A DNA stretch of 64,000 nucleotides, from NCBI GenBank assembly GCA_032358165.1, contig JAALGY010000012.1:1426001-1490000 (forward strand), read 5' to 3'. How positions within the stretch are numbered: the stretch's first letter is position 1; the number at the start of each line of letters is the position of its first letter. This stretch comes from Diplosphaera chodatii. Taxonomy: Eukaryota; Chlorophyta; Trebouxiophyceae; Prasiolales; Stichococcaceae. Shown one piece after another: positions 14,124 through 26,598 of the stretch. The notes beneath the pieces are model-generated. The model made no database searches. It saw only the letters and a list, made by a program, of their open reading frames with translations, and was not told the DNA's origin. The position numbers were made by a program, and so were the translations under genes.

Positions 14124-17100
14124 TCACAGCATGCCGGGGAAGTGAGCCGCGGCAAAGCGTCCGGCAGTGCTTGAGGCCTCCTGCGGGGATGGTAGCGCCA
14201 GTCGTCAGCAGCCGGTCACTGTCCGTGGCCGTCAGGGTCATGGCTGAGAATCACGGCAGTACAGCAGCAACCTCACCCCGCATATGCCGTGCAGAATAAG
14301 GATCAACGACAGCGCTTCACCTGCAGGCCGCCCTCCCCGCGGCCCTCCATCACCACCGTCAGGCTGCGCAGCCCTTCGACGCGCGCCGACACCCAGCAGT
14401 CGCCGGCGCCGCGCGCCACCACCTCCAAATCCGCGTCCTGTGCCACACGGCCAAGCAGGGCAGTCGCGCGGGCTCTCTGCTTGGATGCCCAAAGGTCCTG
14501 TGGCAGGCCTGCCGACTGTCAGTTGGCTGTGTGGCACGCTTCCAGCGGCACATGTACCAGCAGATGCCCCAAGGCCATGTAGCCATGACCTGTATGCACC
14601 TCTGGCGGGTCCGGCGACGCGGCCAGCCGCTCGTCCAGCTGCTGGCGCACGGTGGCGGTGAGCGCCGCCGAGTCCCGGTGCAGCGTGGCCGCCTTCACCG
14701 CCGGAGATGCGCGCGCACCGCCCAGCACGCCATCTGTGTGCAGGTACCTGCGGCGGCAGAGGCAGATGAACCCTCGCAGTCCACTTCAGCAGCATGACCT
14801 GAACCGATTCCACAGCCTCCCACTGACGCCTGCCGACCCTGCCCGCAGTACGCTGAAAATTGCTTCTTGACAACTAACACCTGTGCAGCGCACCTGAGGC
14901 CCCTGACATGGCCATCGTGGGCTGCGGCGACCTCTGCCGCCGCGGCCGTAACAAGCCACTGCAGGGGGCCCGCTGCCGCAGCAGCCAGCGCTGTGCGTGC
15001 CTCGGCCAATGGCTGCCACTCCGCCGCCATCAGCAGCAGCAGGAGCGCCTCGCCCTGCTGTGCCGGCAGCAGCTGACAAACTTCGCCCCCCTGCAGCATG
15101 CAGCTGATCTACTCAAAAGACACATTCTGAGAACTGCGTTGCTGTGCACGTCAGTGTGACATTGCACTGACCATGGACGAAATGTATATACGTCAAGCCC
15201 TTGCCCGGACTCCATGTGACATCCCGATCAACCTGACAGAGGTGTAACAATACCGTACAGAAGCACCTGCAAGTGTATGTGGGGCAGGCGCAGTACAGAG
15301 CTGTGGTCGCTGTCGTGCGCGCCGTTTGCCGGGCTGGCAGCCGTTGGAATGCCAGCCGCCAGGTGCAGGAAACCATCATTGGTGGGCGCCCATGCTGATG
15401 CGTCCAGCGGCAGCTGTGATGGTGTCTGCTTTGATGGACTCGGTGACCTGCAGACAGCAGCTTCGCATGTGCTCGGTTGCAACCAAGTACTGCACTTCTG
15501 AGCAGCCGATTCTGCCCCAATGCTTCCGGGCGTAGCCCCTTCGACATCTGCACTGGTCATGTCAGGCGTCATCAGTGCCACCTGAGAGCAGCACGCCTGC
15601 TTGCTGCAAGAAGCAGTACATTTGGAGACACCAACCACATAAGGAGCCAGGCTGCCGACCTGCCAGCGGTCGCCAGCGCAGCGCCCTTCAGCTTGCGCCA
15701 TGCCGCCGCCGCGGACATGCTACCGCCGGCGTGGGGCAGCAGTGCCCCCGTCGCTAGGGACACCAGCGCAGCGGTGTCCTGTGGGCAGGGGGACCTGACA
15801 CACTCGTCTGAGGTGGCAAGCCGATACCGTCGGAGACAGGAGTACGCACGAAGATGCGCGCAAACAGGGAGGTGCTACCCTGAGTTACCTGCTGGGAGGC
15901 GCTGCTCCACAGGCAGTGGCGACTGCACAGCGCGACCACGCCAGATATGCCGCCGGCGCCGCCGCCGCTGCCACCGCCTGGTCGAAGCGGCAGCAGCAGC
16001 AGGCCCTCGCATGCTGCCTGCAGGCCTGCAGGCGCCAGAAGGGTGCCTTGGGCGGCTGTGAGCATGGCAGGCATGTCCTGATATCCTGAATGTCTCTGCA
16101 GAGGCATACAGCCTTGGACGGGGAGTGGCACACTGTCACATGTGCCTGCGCTTCGTCACAGCAACAGCGGCCGGTCGGGCGTGCACCTGTGAAGGCGCGG
16201 CGGCTGAGCGGGAAGAAGGGGATGCTGCCAGCAGAGCTCAGCGGGTTGCCGGGCTCCAGAACATGTGGCATCGACCCCTTGGTCAGCGCAGCGCCATAGT
16301 GGTTGAGAACAGCTGCCAGCGCTTCCCGCGCTTCCTCGTGTGTGCCCTGCAACCAGATGCTGAAGTGCGATCAGCTGCCCACGGCAGACGACTTCCAACT
16401 GTAAGGTCAGGCGCAGGACAGCCCTTTACTTGGCCCTCGATGGCCCTCGATGGGTCATGAACACAAAGGTCTGGCAAGTTCTTTTGCTGTTACCTGATCC
16501 AACAGCTGCTGTACAGAGCCGTGCAGCAGCTGCACTGCTGCATGCACCTGCGCCAGTACGCCACGCAGCGCAACATCCCGCACAAGAGGGCCGCACCACG
16601 AGGCCTCCACAACCTGCGTACCATGCAGCCTGTCACATTTGAGCATCGCAACATCCTGTGCACTGAGCCAGCATGCGAGTGGCGGCAGACAGCTGACTTG
16701 CAGGTGCCGAGGGCGCACAGCTTGACGCGATCACCAGCAGCATGAAGAGGTGTGGTTCGGCGGCATACGATACCCAGCGGTGCTGCTGCGCGTCCATGGC
16801 GACCTCATCCGCAGCGTCCTGCCGAGCATGACACAATTATGTTGCCAGCGCGTATCTTCTGGAGGTGAACGATGCTGCCGGATGGATGCATTGGCATCTC
16901 GAGGACTGCAGTGCATGCTGCTGATCTGGCTGCGATCTGAGATGCACCTCAGTGAAGATGGAGGCAAAAGCCATGACAGCACGCATCAGTCCCACAGCGC
17001 CAGCGCGATCCTCTGGGCTGACATGCGACGGGAAGTACGCCAGCAGCTGATCCGCTGGATCGTCGCCATCGGAGGCGCTGCGGCGGTCGTCGAACAGCGC

Positions 17101-17145
17101 CAGCTGCAGTGCTGCAGCAGCGGCGCCATCTGAACCGCCAGCCAT
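14124..17145 (-). CDS. CCZ1: CCZ1 vacuolar fusion protein (MON1-CCZ1 Rab7 GEF subunit)
   Basis: CCZ1 pairs with MON1 to activate Rab7 on late endosomes and vacuoles. Reading from ATG 17145, the longin-type N-terminus has LQLALFDDRRSASDGDDPAD and QLLAYFPSHVSPEDRAG. It continues HRWVSYAAEPHLFMLLV (~16780-16730) and DVALRGVLAQVHAAVQLLHG (~16585-16510), which match the plant CCZ1 core. Later exons carry EARLALAAVLNHYG-like sequence near 16330, a serine/glycine-rich linker (~15700-15500), and GEVCQLLPAQQGEALLLLLM (~15090). They continue with VRYLHTDGVLGGARASPAVK (~14750) and ADLEVVARGAGDCWVSARVE (~14430). The final exon, after an acceptor near 14187, reads EASSTAGRFAAAHFPGML and stops at 14124-14126. 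This agrees with the plant family C-terminus and is preferred over reading through the donor to the in-frame stop at 14303. It is head-to-head with the DIS3L2 gene. Confidence 0.88.
16431..16453. repeat. 10-bp tandem duplication
   Basis: TGGCCCTCGA occurs twice in direct succession (16431-16440, 16441-16450) and is followed by a further TGG, in a CCZ1 intron. Confidence 0.85.
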
Positions 17146-18144
17146 CAGTGACTAAAGAGAGCAACTTCCAGAGGTGTCACATCCGATGTGGATCATGCAC
17201 AAGTCAGGTCAAGCTGCCAGCATTGTCGTCGATTCAGACCGAGATGCTGCGCATTGGTGGTGGCGCTGACGGCAAGCGCTGCGGCCTAAACTGGGTTCCT
17301 GAGTGTGTTTTCTTGTGCACCACGCAAGATACAGTTGACACTCAACTTACAGCTTTTCGATCAACGATGCGATGCAGCTCATGAGGCCACCAGGCCAGGC
17401 AGTGCAAGCTGCAAACTGTTGTTTCCGAAACAACATTCTGCAGAGTCTGCCCCCTGCTTGCTGATGGTGGCTGATCAGATCTAGCGCATCGCAGGCAAGC
17501 TGCCATGATACAGTCCGACACCACAACAGCGTATGTGGTATGAGCCTGCTACGTTACGGCGTGCATAGCCCTTGATTTCTCATTCGCATGGGGTTCGCAT
17601 CGCTGCACTTGCGTGCTAGCTGACCTGCTCCAGGCGCCGATGCAGACGGAATCACTTGCGTCGGCTAAATCAACATGAACCTTGAAGTTCTTGTCAGTCG
17701 ACAGGCAGTGTTGGCGAAATAGGCCAGCTTCTTCTGTCTGCAGCAGCAGACGTGGCGAGGAGTGCATCGCCAGTGCCAGCGTGCAAGATTGCTACGTTTG
17801 CATACATAAGTAGCCTTTACTGACGGCCTGAGCAAGAATGGAGCAGCGGAATACGCCTGCAGGTGAGCATATGTGCAGTGCATTGCCCCCGGAGCTAGGC
17901 CCACTCAGCACGTCCTGGACGATGCTCTCGAGATGTGCCGGTGAAGCGCTGTGCCTTGCTGTGTGTTTGACGGACACGTGTATATCACACACTGTGCTGC
18001 GTCACCTTTTTGTAAAGCCGGATACTGTCATGACAGCACAACGCCGGTTTGCTGGCGCTGTACCCCTGCATTTTGACCTGACGATCATGCACAAAGTGTC
18101 CCAGGCCTTTGTGTGTTGCCAATGGTGCAGCAGGGACGCATGCG
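17146..18144. promoter_or_regulatory. divergent spacer between CCZ1 and DIS3L2
   Basis: Roughly 1 kb separates the two 5' ends. It must hold both promoters and 5' leaders, and possibly an unrecognised first exon of DIS3L2. None of the open frames shows family similarity. Confidence 0.4.
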
Positions 18145-21100
18145 ATGTCGATCCCTGTAGCGGGCTCCTCCGGAGGCAGCTCCACAGGCGGGACGCCACG
18201 CTCGGGCAGCAGCGCACCCCGCGCGATCGCCAGTCCCTTCTCGCAGCGCGCCACCTACGTGGACAATGACGACGAGGACGAGCCGGCCATCGATCCCGAG
18301 GATCTGTGGGCTCCGATGGGGACGCCCATACCGCCTGCCACAAGTGAGGCCCTCAACAAGTTGTCATCTCTGTCAAACAGCAGCTGCGAGTATCTCGCAT
18401 GTGCCTGAACTCAATGCTGTGACCCTCCGCACTCTTGCAGCGGGCTGGTGGGGCAAGAAGACGGCGGTGCGGGAGTATGCGCCACGGCGGGCGCGCTCAG
18501 CAGCAGGCAGCCCGGCGACGCCCGCCACAGCGCTCCCCAGCACACGCAGCCGGCCCTCGCGGCCGCGCCACCCGCACTTCCAGGCGTACTGGCAGCAGCC
18601 GCAGATTGAAGAGGGGATCGCCTCAGGTGAGTGGCCCTACTGGAACGAACAGGACGCCCGAAACACACAGCAATGTGAGCAGACCAGCCTCGTGTCACGA
18701 TGAAATCAGAGCGGGACCCCTGCTAACGATCAACACTGCCAGACGTGACTTGGGAATTCACTGCAGGACAAGTGTTCCAGGCCACCCTCAGGGTCAATGC
18801 CGCAGACCGCAGCCAGGCATTTGCCAGCATCAATGGTCTGAACTCCGACATCCTGATCAAGGTGATGCTGTCGAGGATGCGAGGGTCAGACGCAGTGCAG
18901 CATTGGGTGCCTGCTTATTTGTAAATGCGCATAACATGAAGCAGCAGCGCATATATAGCTAAACGCAGAATCGCTGTCAAGCCCGTTTGCATGGTGACCC
19001 CGTGATGGACAGGTCAGCATGGAGCGACCGAGCCCCACCTTGTTGTCGACTGCAGGGCGCTGCGCAGAATCGGGCAGTGGATGGGGATGAGGTGGCCCTG
19101 CACATCCTGCCGCTGTCGCAGTGGCACCACATGCGCGGCGGGGCGCTGCCCAGCGGCGACCTGTTCGCGGGGCCCGTATCAGACCCGCCGCTGCGCCGAC
19201 CGCGCTCCGCCTCACAGTCGGGGTACCGTCCCCTGGCGTTCGTGGCTGAGAACTGGCTGGCGTGCCTCACCAGCTGCGGTTTGCGCAAGCATGCAGTATG
19301 AGGTTGGGTATTGTACATACACCGCGTCCTGGTGTGCGCCTGTGACTTTGCCAGCCAAGCGTATGACGACGCTGAGCTGTTGTGCTGCAGCACGCTGGGG
19401 CGGCGTGACAGCGACAGCAGCAGCGGCATGCTGCGCCGCACCTCGCACACCACCCCGGTCGCCGCCATTCAGGAGGGCATCCTGGACAACGGCGCCATCG
19501 GTGCGTGCTGCTGCCGGATTGACTTCCGCGCCCCACTTTTACAAGTTGCAGTCATGTGATGAGTAGCAATCTTTTCGCGATCGCCATGGCAACCCACCCA
19601 GTGTCATCACGAACACATGTTTGTCCAGGAAGACTATGCCCTGTGCAGTGTGCTCGCCTTGCATTCTTGGCGCTGTCGCAGAGCCTGCTGCAAGTGCCTC
19701 ACTGGGTGTTTGCGTCCCACGGTCAGAGGAGGGCGAGGAGGAGGGCAGCACTTCCTCACGGTCGTCTGTCAGCAGCGTGGCCGCTCTGGCGGGCGCTGGT
19801 GATGAGGACGATGATGGAGTTCCAGGTGCAATTCACATGCTGTCCGAGTCACGTGGGTAACCAGCACATCGCAACGCCATGCAGTGGAGCCCTGAGCATG
19901 CAGGTGGTCTGCCTCGCATGGCAGGCATGTGGCCTTGCGGTTGTGACCCTGCACACATGTGATGTAATCCAGGGTTCCGCATGGATGCGGAAGCACTGAG
20001 CTCGGCGGCGGTGCTGGCGGCTGGGCGGTCCACACCGCCGCCCGCCCCGCACTCCGACAACGCCACGGCGACCCAGACCTGGCCCCGCACCCAGGGCCTG
20101 CCCGCCAGGTGCTGCTGCTGCTGCTCTGCACCTCCTGTCTCATGCACCACGTGCCAAAGCTGCTGTGTCTATGTGCAACAAGCAAACTTGTGCCAATGAG
20201 GGCAGTGCACATCATTCGAGATTTGCGCAGCCAGTTGAACGCCTGGACGCCTGGGGCGCTTGTTGATGGGTAGTTTGTCACAGGTGCTGGCACCCGCCAC
20301 CATGACAGGAGAACACAAGCTACTGCAGGAACCCTCTGCTGACTGTGACAGCCTTGCGCTCAATGCACAGGTTCTCGGAAGCGCTGGAGCTGTCGCGGCC
20401 GCTGGCGACGGGGGGCCTGTCACAGGCGCTGCACTCGCCGCCGGCGCCGGGCGCGCCGCTGTCCGCTTCCTGGGAGGGCAGCCGGTCTAACTGGGCGTCC
20501 AGCGGCTGGGGCGGCACCCTCGGCGGCCTCACCGCAGCCGGCGGCGGTGCGCACCATAGTATAGCATCCCAGACTGTGCCGTCCTGCATTGAGTAGTCTC
20601 TGAAACACCAATTGTGACTACAGACAGGGTCCGCGCGTCAAGTTGCTGACTTCCTTTGACATGCCTGCCCTCAGCATGTTTACAGTGCGTCCAGCCTCAC
20701 AGATGTGTTGTCTCAGACCTCAGGGCTGTGACTGTTGTTGGTCATTTGCATCGCAGGCCGGTGGGCGGGGCTGACGGCGCAGCGGGGCGGGCCGCTGCCG
20801 ACGGCCGACCCGCCGCTGACGCCCGGCCGCCGCTTTGCCACCCGCAGCGCCTCCGCCATCGTCATGCACGCCCCCTCCTCCACCGCCAGCGCCAGGTGCG
20901 CCGCCCACCACCATCACCTAACCTCATATGTCACAAGGTCTTGCCACATGCAGAACAGCTTACAACGGATTGAGTGAAGCAATTGTGGCCGTTGTGCTTG
21001 CTCATGTTTGGCCTCGAGGGGCAAGCTGAAGCCATGACCCTCGAACATCATCTCGTGGTGCATGTGCATCGCCTGGCAAGGCGACGTCTGACAACATACG

Positions 21101-24100
21101 CCCTGGCCTGCAGGAGCATCAGCAGCCTGGCGTCGCTGGAGGAGGACGAGCCGGCGGAGCCGCAGCAGACGCCGGCGGCAGCCGTCCAGGCCATGAACCA
21201 GCTGCTGGAAGCAGATCCCTACCTGCGTGCTACTGCTCAGGTGTGCTGGTGGCATCACTGTTCCTTGACCTCAGCATCCACACGAAAGTGCCACCTTATC
21301 TGTGAAACAACTGGCGGCGGCATGAAACTACCAGCGGGGGTCAAGCGGGTGCACCAGGGTCGCCACAACTGCATCGCACAGCTGCGGAGCGTCATGCGGT
21401 GCCGGGTTTCCTGGTGGCAGGTGGTGGGCGTGACGCGGCCGTCGCGGCGGCGGGGCGCGGTGGTAGGGGTGCTGCGGGAGGAGGGGGCGGCGGGCGGCGG
21501 CGGCGGGCTGCTGTTCCTCATGCCCCGCGACGCCCGCCTGCCCCGCGCCGTCGTGCAGGTGGGGGCCGCCAGCACGGTTGCTTCTGTTGTCCTGTAGAAA
21601 GTACGAGCTCGACACACCTCACGGGTTTGACTGCGCAGCCAGCCGCCTCCTCTGCGGAGAGGTCCACATGCAGAGCTGCTTTCCTGTGCGGTCTTGGGCA
21701 CCTGATGGTGTTAAGCTGTGCATCATGTCACATGCTGGCATATTGAGGCAGCGCTTACAAGTCAGCACGCTGTGGGTGAACCTGCAGCCCAGCATGCTGC
21801 CGGCCGGCAAGCGCGGCCAGCTGATGCGCGAGGCCGCGGAGGCGGATGCGGCGGCGGGAAGCAGCGGCCGCACGCTGGTGCAGGCGCGCATCGAGGACTG
21901 GGACCCTCAGCATCCCTTCCCTGCCGCCAGGGTGGGTGGGAACTTCCGTGATTGCAAGGACTGCATTGCAGCGCCCAACACGCCAATGCAGACGCGTCAA
22001 CATCGGCATGCATGCATCGTGTGCCGCCCTGCATGTGGAGCGTGCATGACACCACACTGTGGTGGTAGATGCCTGCTCAACACAGGCTCGACAGCAATCA
22101 TGGGCTGCAGGTGGAGGGTATCATTGGGCCGACAGGGGACCTGAAATGTGAGACGCAGGCACTGCTGGCCGCCGAGTCGGCCCCGGTGTCATCAGACTTC
22201 CCCGACCAGGTGCTCCTCTGCATGTGTATGTGGTACGAAGGAATGAAACCTACGTTCGCGTTTGACGGCAAGCAATGCGAGGGGTGGAGATTGCAGGCTG
22301 CACGTCGGCCTGCAGGTGCTGGGGGAGCTGCCTGCTCCGGGGTGGGCCGTGGCGGATGCCGAGCTGGCGGGGCGGCGGGACCTGCGGGAGGAGCGCGTGT
22401 TCTCCATCGACCCGCCCACGGCGCGGGACCTGGACGACGCGCTGTCGGTGCAGCGGCTGCCGGGCGGCGACCTCAGGGTGGGCGTCCACATCGCCGACGT
22501 CAGCCACTTCGTCAGGTACTGGTAGTGACTGCCCCAGTGCAGTTGATGCCTGCCAGTGTGCAGAGGTGAATACGGCGTAGAACATACGTTTTGCATATAC
22601 AACGGTTGCATTGCAGTCATGTTGTGTTTACGGTTTCCTGCGACTCATTGCTTGCACAGTGGACATCCAGAACCACAAACACAACAGGGCACAAGGCGTG
22701 CAGTTAGCGTGTCTCTTGTGGTCACCATGCTCGGTAGCCTTGTGAACCATCAGCTGCTACCAATACAAGGCCCGGCACGGCGCTGGACGGCGAGGCGCGC
22801 GTGCGGGGCACATCGGTGTACCTCATGGACCGGGTGGTGCCCATGCTGCCGCGTCGCCTGTGCGAGGAGCTGTGCAGCCTGCAGCCCGGCGGCCCCCGCC
22901 TCACCTTCTCCGTCATCTGGGACCTGTCCCCGGTGCGCATTCGTGCATGAGGACACATGCTGCCAGGATATGAATGGTCATGTTGGCAACAGCACCACAC
23001 AACCAGCTGCGTCCAAGATGCTGCCGTGATTCAGTGTTGGGCTGCACACGGAATCGCACATTTCCCTGAACATCTGCAGCAGCGACGCTGGGCAGCTACA
23101 TATCGAGACCAGACTGCTTGTGGATGCAGGAGGGCGAGATCCGCAGCCAGTGGGCGGGGCGCACCGTCATCTCCTCCGCAGGCAAGCTGGCGTACGGCCA
23201 CGCGCAGGCGGTCATCGATGGCGACACACCCGCCGAGGCGCCCACGCAGCTGCATGGCGGACACACCTGGGAGCAGGCACGCACTTACAACAAAACCACC
23301 TTGTTCAGACACACCCTGGGATCCAGCGCAACAATACTGCTGTTGCCCTGCTTCTTGCATTGCTGCTTCACTTCAGTATTTACGACCTCTCTGCTGTGCT
23401 GTGCCTGCGATGCAAGCCAGCTGCCCGAGGCTTGCTCCTCTAGCGCCTACATGCATGGCCCCAACACCCTGCGCAGGTGGCGGACGACATCAGGGCGCTG
23501 CACGCGCTGGCACAGCGGCGGCGGGCGGCCCGGCAGGCGGCAGGCGCGCTGCGGCTGGACAACACCAAGCTCGACTTCCAGCTGGACGACAGGGGCCAGC
23601 CCATCGGCTGCAGCCCGCACGAGCAGAGGTGACGCTGCGGCGCACCCTGCCGTGCTGCCTGCACACTCGCAGCCTGAGCATCCTGCACCCCAGCATGTCA
23701 ATGCGCACATCAGAGTCGGGCGTGCAGCTGGAGTGGCTGACCTCCGGGACTTTGTTGCTGCAGGGAGGCCAACCAGCTGGTGGAGGAGTTCATGCTGCTG
23801 GCCAACATCAGCGTGGCGACGCAGATTGCAAAGGCGTTCCCGGACCGCGCGCTGCTGCGGCGCCACCCGCAGCCCAACCCCCGCAAGCTGGCCGCCGCCG
23901 CCTCGGCCGCCAAAGATGCTGGTGAGCAGCTGGGCCGGATGCCGGATGACTGCATAGTTGTGTGATGGTGGTGGCATGCAGCGCTCGCAAATCCTGGCGG
24001 TAGTCTGGTGCCAGTTGCGCCAGTTTGACATCTTGCTATGGGGCATTGTCAGTCTGTGAAGCACCGCGGAGTGCACTGGCATGATGCATGGCCTGAGGTG

Positions 24101-24837
24101 CTTGATCAGGGCGTACTCGGTGGCCAAGGTGAGCGATGGGTGCAGGTCTGGACTTTGATACAACATCAGCTGGCGCACTGGCAGCATCCCTGCGGGCGAT
24201 GAAGCAGGACCCAAGCAATGCAGCCACTGCGGAGATCCTGCAGCTGCTCTTCACCAAGCCCATGCAGGTTTGCAGCGGCGTTGCCGGCCACAGCAGCATT
24301 GACTGCACAGCATGCATCCAGGTTGTGGCCGGCAGCATGGTCATTTTGTGGCAACATGATGCGATCTTGCTGGCTTGGGCCTGTTCAATGGCTTTGCACC
24401 AGTGCCACCTGGTCGATACACTTGTACACCAGTGAGCCGCCTGCTGGTCGGCGTGACAAGACATGCTCCCACCATCGTGTAAGATTCTGTGCCAGTGCAT
24501 CGGTGATGACCAGATGCTCAGCATGCATGTGTTGAATGTGCAGCTGGCGCAGTACTTCTGCACGGGCGACATAAATGCGGAGCATTGGGGGCACTACGCG
24601 CTGGCAGTGCCCCGCTACACGCACTTCACCTCCCCCATCCGGCGGTACCCCGACATCGTGGTGCACCGCCTCCTGGAGGCGGCCCTGCAGCAAGGCAGCC
24701 CACAGCCAGCGCCGCAGCCGGCAGCACAGCAGGGGTCAGTGGCTGAGCCCCAGCAGCAGCCTGGGGAGCAGGCGGCTGAGATGGCGCCGCGCAATCGGCG
24801 GGAGCGCCGTGCGCCGCTGCAGCAGCACTGGCAGATG

Positions 24838-24869
<32 letters not shown>

Positions 24870-26053
24870 GGGGCCGAATGGAGCCTCCCCCTCAGAGTGA
24901 GCACATATATCTCATCTGCTGCATCGGCAACTCGATATGTGCTGCCAGACATCCTGCCAGGCAGATATGGAAGCTTGAACAAGTCCTCGGAATTGGTCCG
25001 CAGGCTGCCCAGCCCAGCGGAGGTCTCGCACATCGCGCAGCACTGCAACGACACCAAGAACAGCGCCAAGCAAGTGCAGGCGCGTGTGCATGCTGGCAGC
25101 TGCATGCAAATATGTGTGCAAGTTTGCATGCAAACATCAGCTGTGACAGGGGCGTGCGGCGCTCTGACTCTGCTGTGCGGCACATGTCTGGGAACGCGCA
25201 TGCATCTGCAACCAGCAGTCGTGAGGGGCAGGTGGCACAGGAAGCAATGCAGGTTTATACATCCGCACCCTGTGATCGCCCGCAGGACGCGGCCATCAAG
25301 CTGTACCTGGGGGCGCTGCTGGCTGCCAAGCCGGCCGTTGCGGAGGGCATTGTCACCTCCGCCAATGGCGGCGCCTGGTTCGACGTGTACATTCCGCGCT
25401 TTGGCCACGAGGCCCGCATACAGACGGCCGACATGCCGTGCTCCTCCTCCTGGAACGCCAGCACCAAGTGGGTCCCCAATGTTGCTGATGCTGCCAAGCT
25501 ACTCTTTCCACATGCATGGATCGACATGATGCAATGGCCCTCGATTGAAAGCCTAGCGCTGTTCGCATGCCATGACAGTCATCTGCACCATCTGCCATTT
25601 GCATGCTGTTGTGGGTGCTGTGGACCATGCGCAGTCGTTCAAGACTTGTGGCTGACGCTGTGCACTGCTGCTGTCGGCAGGAGGCTGACGCTGGAGGCGC
25701 CACGGGACGCGCGCCGCCGCTCGCTGCCAGCAGGCAGCTCCTCCGGCACAGCCTCCGCCGCATCCGCCGCCGCCGCCGCCGCCCTGGCCGGGCTGCAGCG
25801 CACCAGCGCTGGCGGGGCCGCCCACAGACCAGCCCCCAGCAGCAGCCCGGCGGCAGCCGGGGGCGGTGCGGCGGCAGCAGGCAGCAGAGGTGCTTCAGCG
25901 GTGCCTAGCAACGAGGCGGGCCTGGCGCCACTGGCGCTGCCGGCGCAGCTCCGCAACTTCAGCCGCGTGCCGGTGGTGCTGTCGGCGGGCGCCGGCGGCG
26001 CGGCCAGCCGGCCCTTCGACATCACCGCATGCCTGCTGCTGCCGGCGCAATGA
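18145..26053 (+). CDS. DIS3-like 3'-5' exoribonuclease 2 (DIS3L2/SOV family)
   Basis: This cytoplasmic exosome-independent RNase II family enzyme degrades uridylated or structured RNAs from the 3' end. The N-terminus (tentative ATG 18145) is Ser/Gly-rich with an acidic patch [34 protein letters not shown] then [20 protein letters not shown] (~18770-18830) begins the cold-shock region. A second OB-like block lies near 21420-21560 and a linker near 21780-21930. The RNB catalytic core has [16 protein letters not shown] and [13 protein letters not shown] (~22400-22515), with the Asp cluster intact. Core exons continue with [18 protein letters not shown] (~22805), [20 protein letters not shown] (~23767) and [20 protein letters not shown] (~24590-24650). 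The S1 domain is [20 protein letters not shown] (~25335-25400). A polyglutamine run sits between RNB and S1. The stop is 26051-26053, after a Gly/Ala/Ser-rich tail. Over 15 exons are visible and no break was seen. Confidence 0.93.
24838..24870. repeat. CAG microsatellite encoding polyglutamine in DIS3L2
   Basis: This is a near-pure CAG run with one CAA, giving 11 glutamines on the plus strand. It lies in the exon between the RNB and S1 domains, just before the donor near 24897. Confidence 0.95.
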
Positions 26054-26598
26054 GAACGCCCAGAAGCTGGAGTTGGTCCTACTCAGCCGACATCTCAAGC
26101 AGCGTAATGGAAAAACGAAGGCAAGTGGAAGGGAATGACCGCCCTTCAGCCGCAGCCCAGCTGACAGCACCTGCTGTGGATCGTGCTGCTAAAATCATGC
26201 CTGGGCTCCTTATCAGTAGGCTCGACTTTTCTGGGACCTTGTGCTGCAGCTTCTTTCACCGTGTACAGTGTGTTGCTTCTGCACATGTGGCTGACAGTTG
26301 CGCTCGATGGGAAGTTGCTGAGCAGCGGTCGGGGCTGTACACGCCGGCTATTTGACAAGAGCCATGTTCGTCGGCACATGCCGGTCTAGGTAGATTTATG
26401 TGTTCAGGGTACACAGCCATGCCGGTCTGTGCTGCGACTCTGCAGCCACTGGAAGACTGTTGATCTGTGCGTTATGGAAAGTGAGCTGCACATGTTTTGA
26501 GTGGGTGGCAATGCACAAGGTTGCCCAGTGCAGCAGAGATACTACCGTATGTAACAAACCACAAACACGATTGCCTGTATAAAGGAAAGCGACACTGA
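26054..26598. other. convergent spacer DIS3L2/CDIN1
   Basis: It contains the 3' flanks of two convergent genes. TGTAA near 26550 on the plus strand may be a distant algal polyadenylation signal. Nothing else is supported. Confidence 0.4.

Noticed and set aside
14303..14325. CCZ1 stop at 14303 (reading through the last donor)
   Set aside because: Splicing to about 14187 adds EASSTAGRFAAAHFPGML, which matches the plant CCZ1 C-terminus better than the read-through tail.
14238..14873. Long minus-strand open frame of 211 codons with Gly/Arg-rich protein
   Set aside because: It overlaps the true CCZ1 exons in another frame; the CCZ1 frame matches the family and splices correctly, so this is a GC-rich shadow.
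24626..25408. 260-codon minus-strand open frame opposite DIS3L2
   Set aside because: It runs opposite the CAG repeat and conserved RNB/S1 exons; composition is repetitive and no family signal is present.
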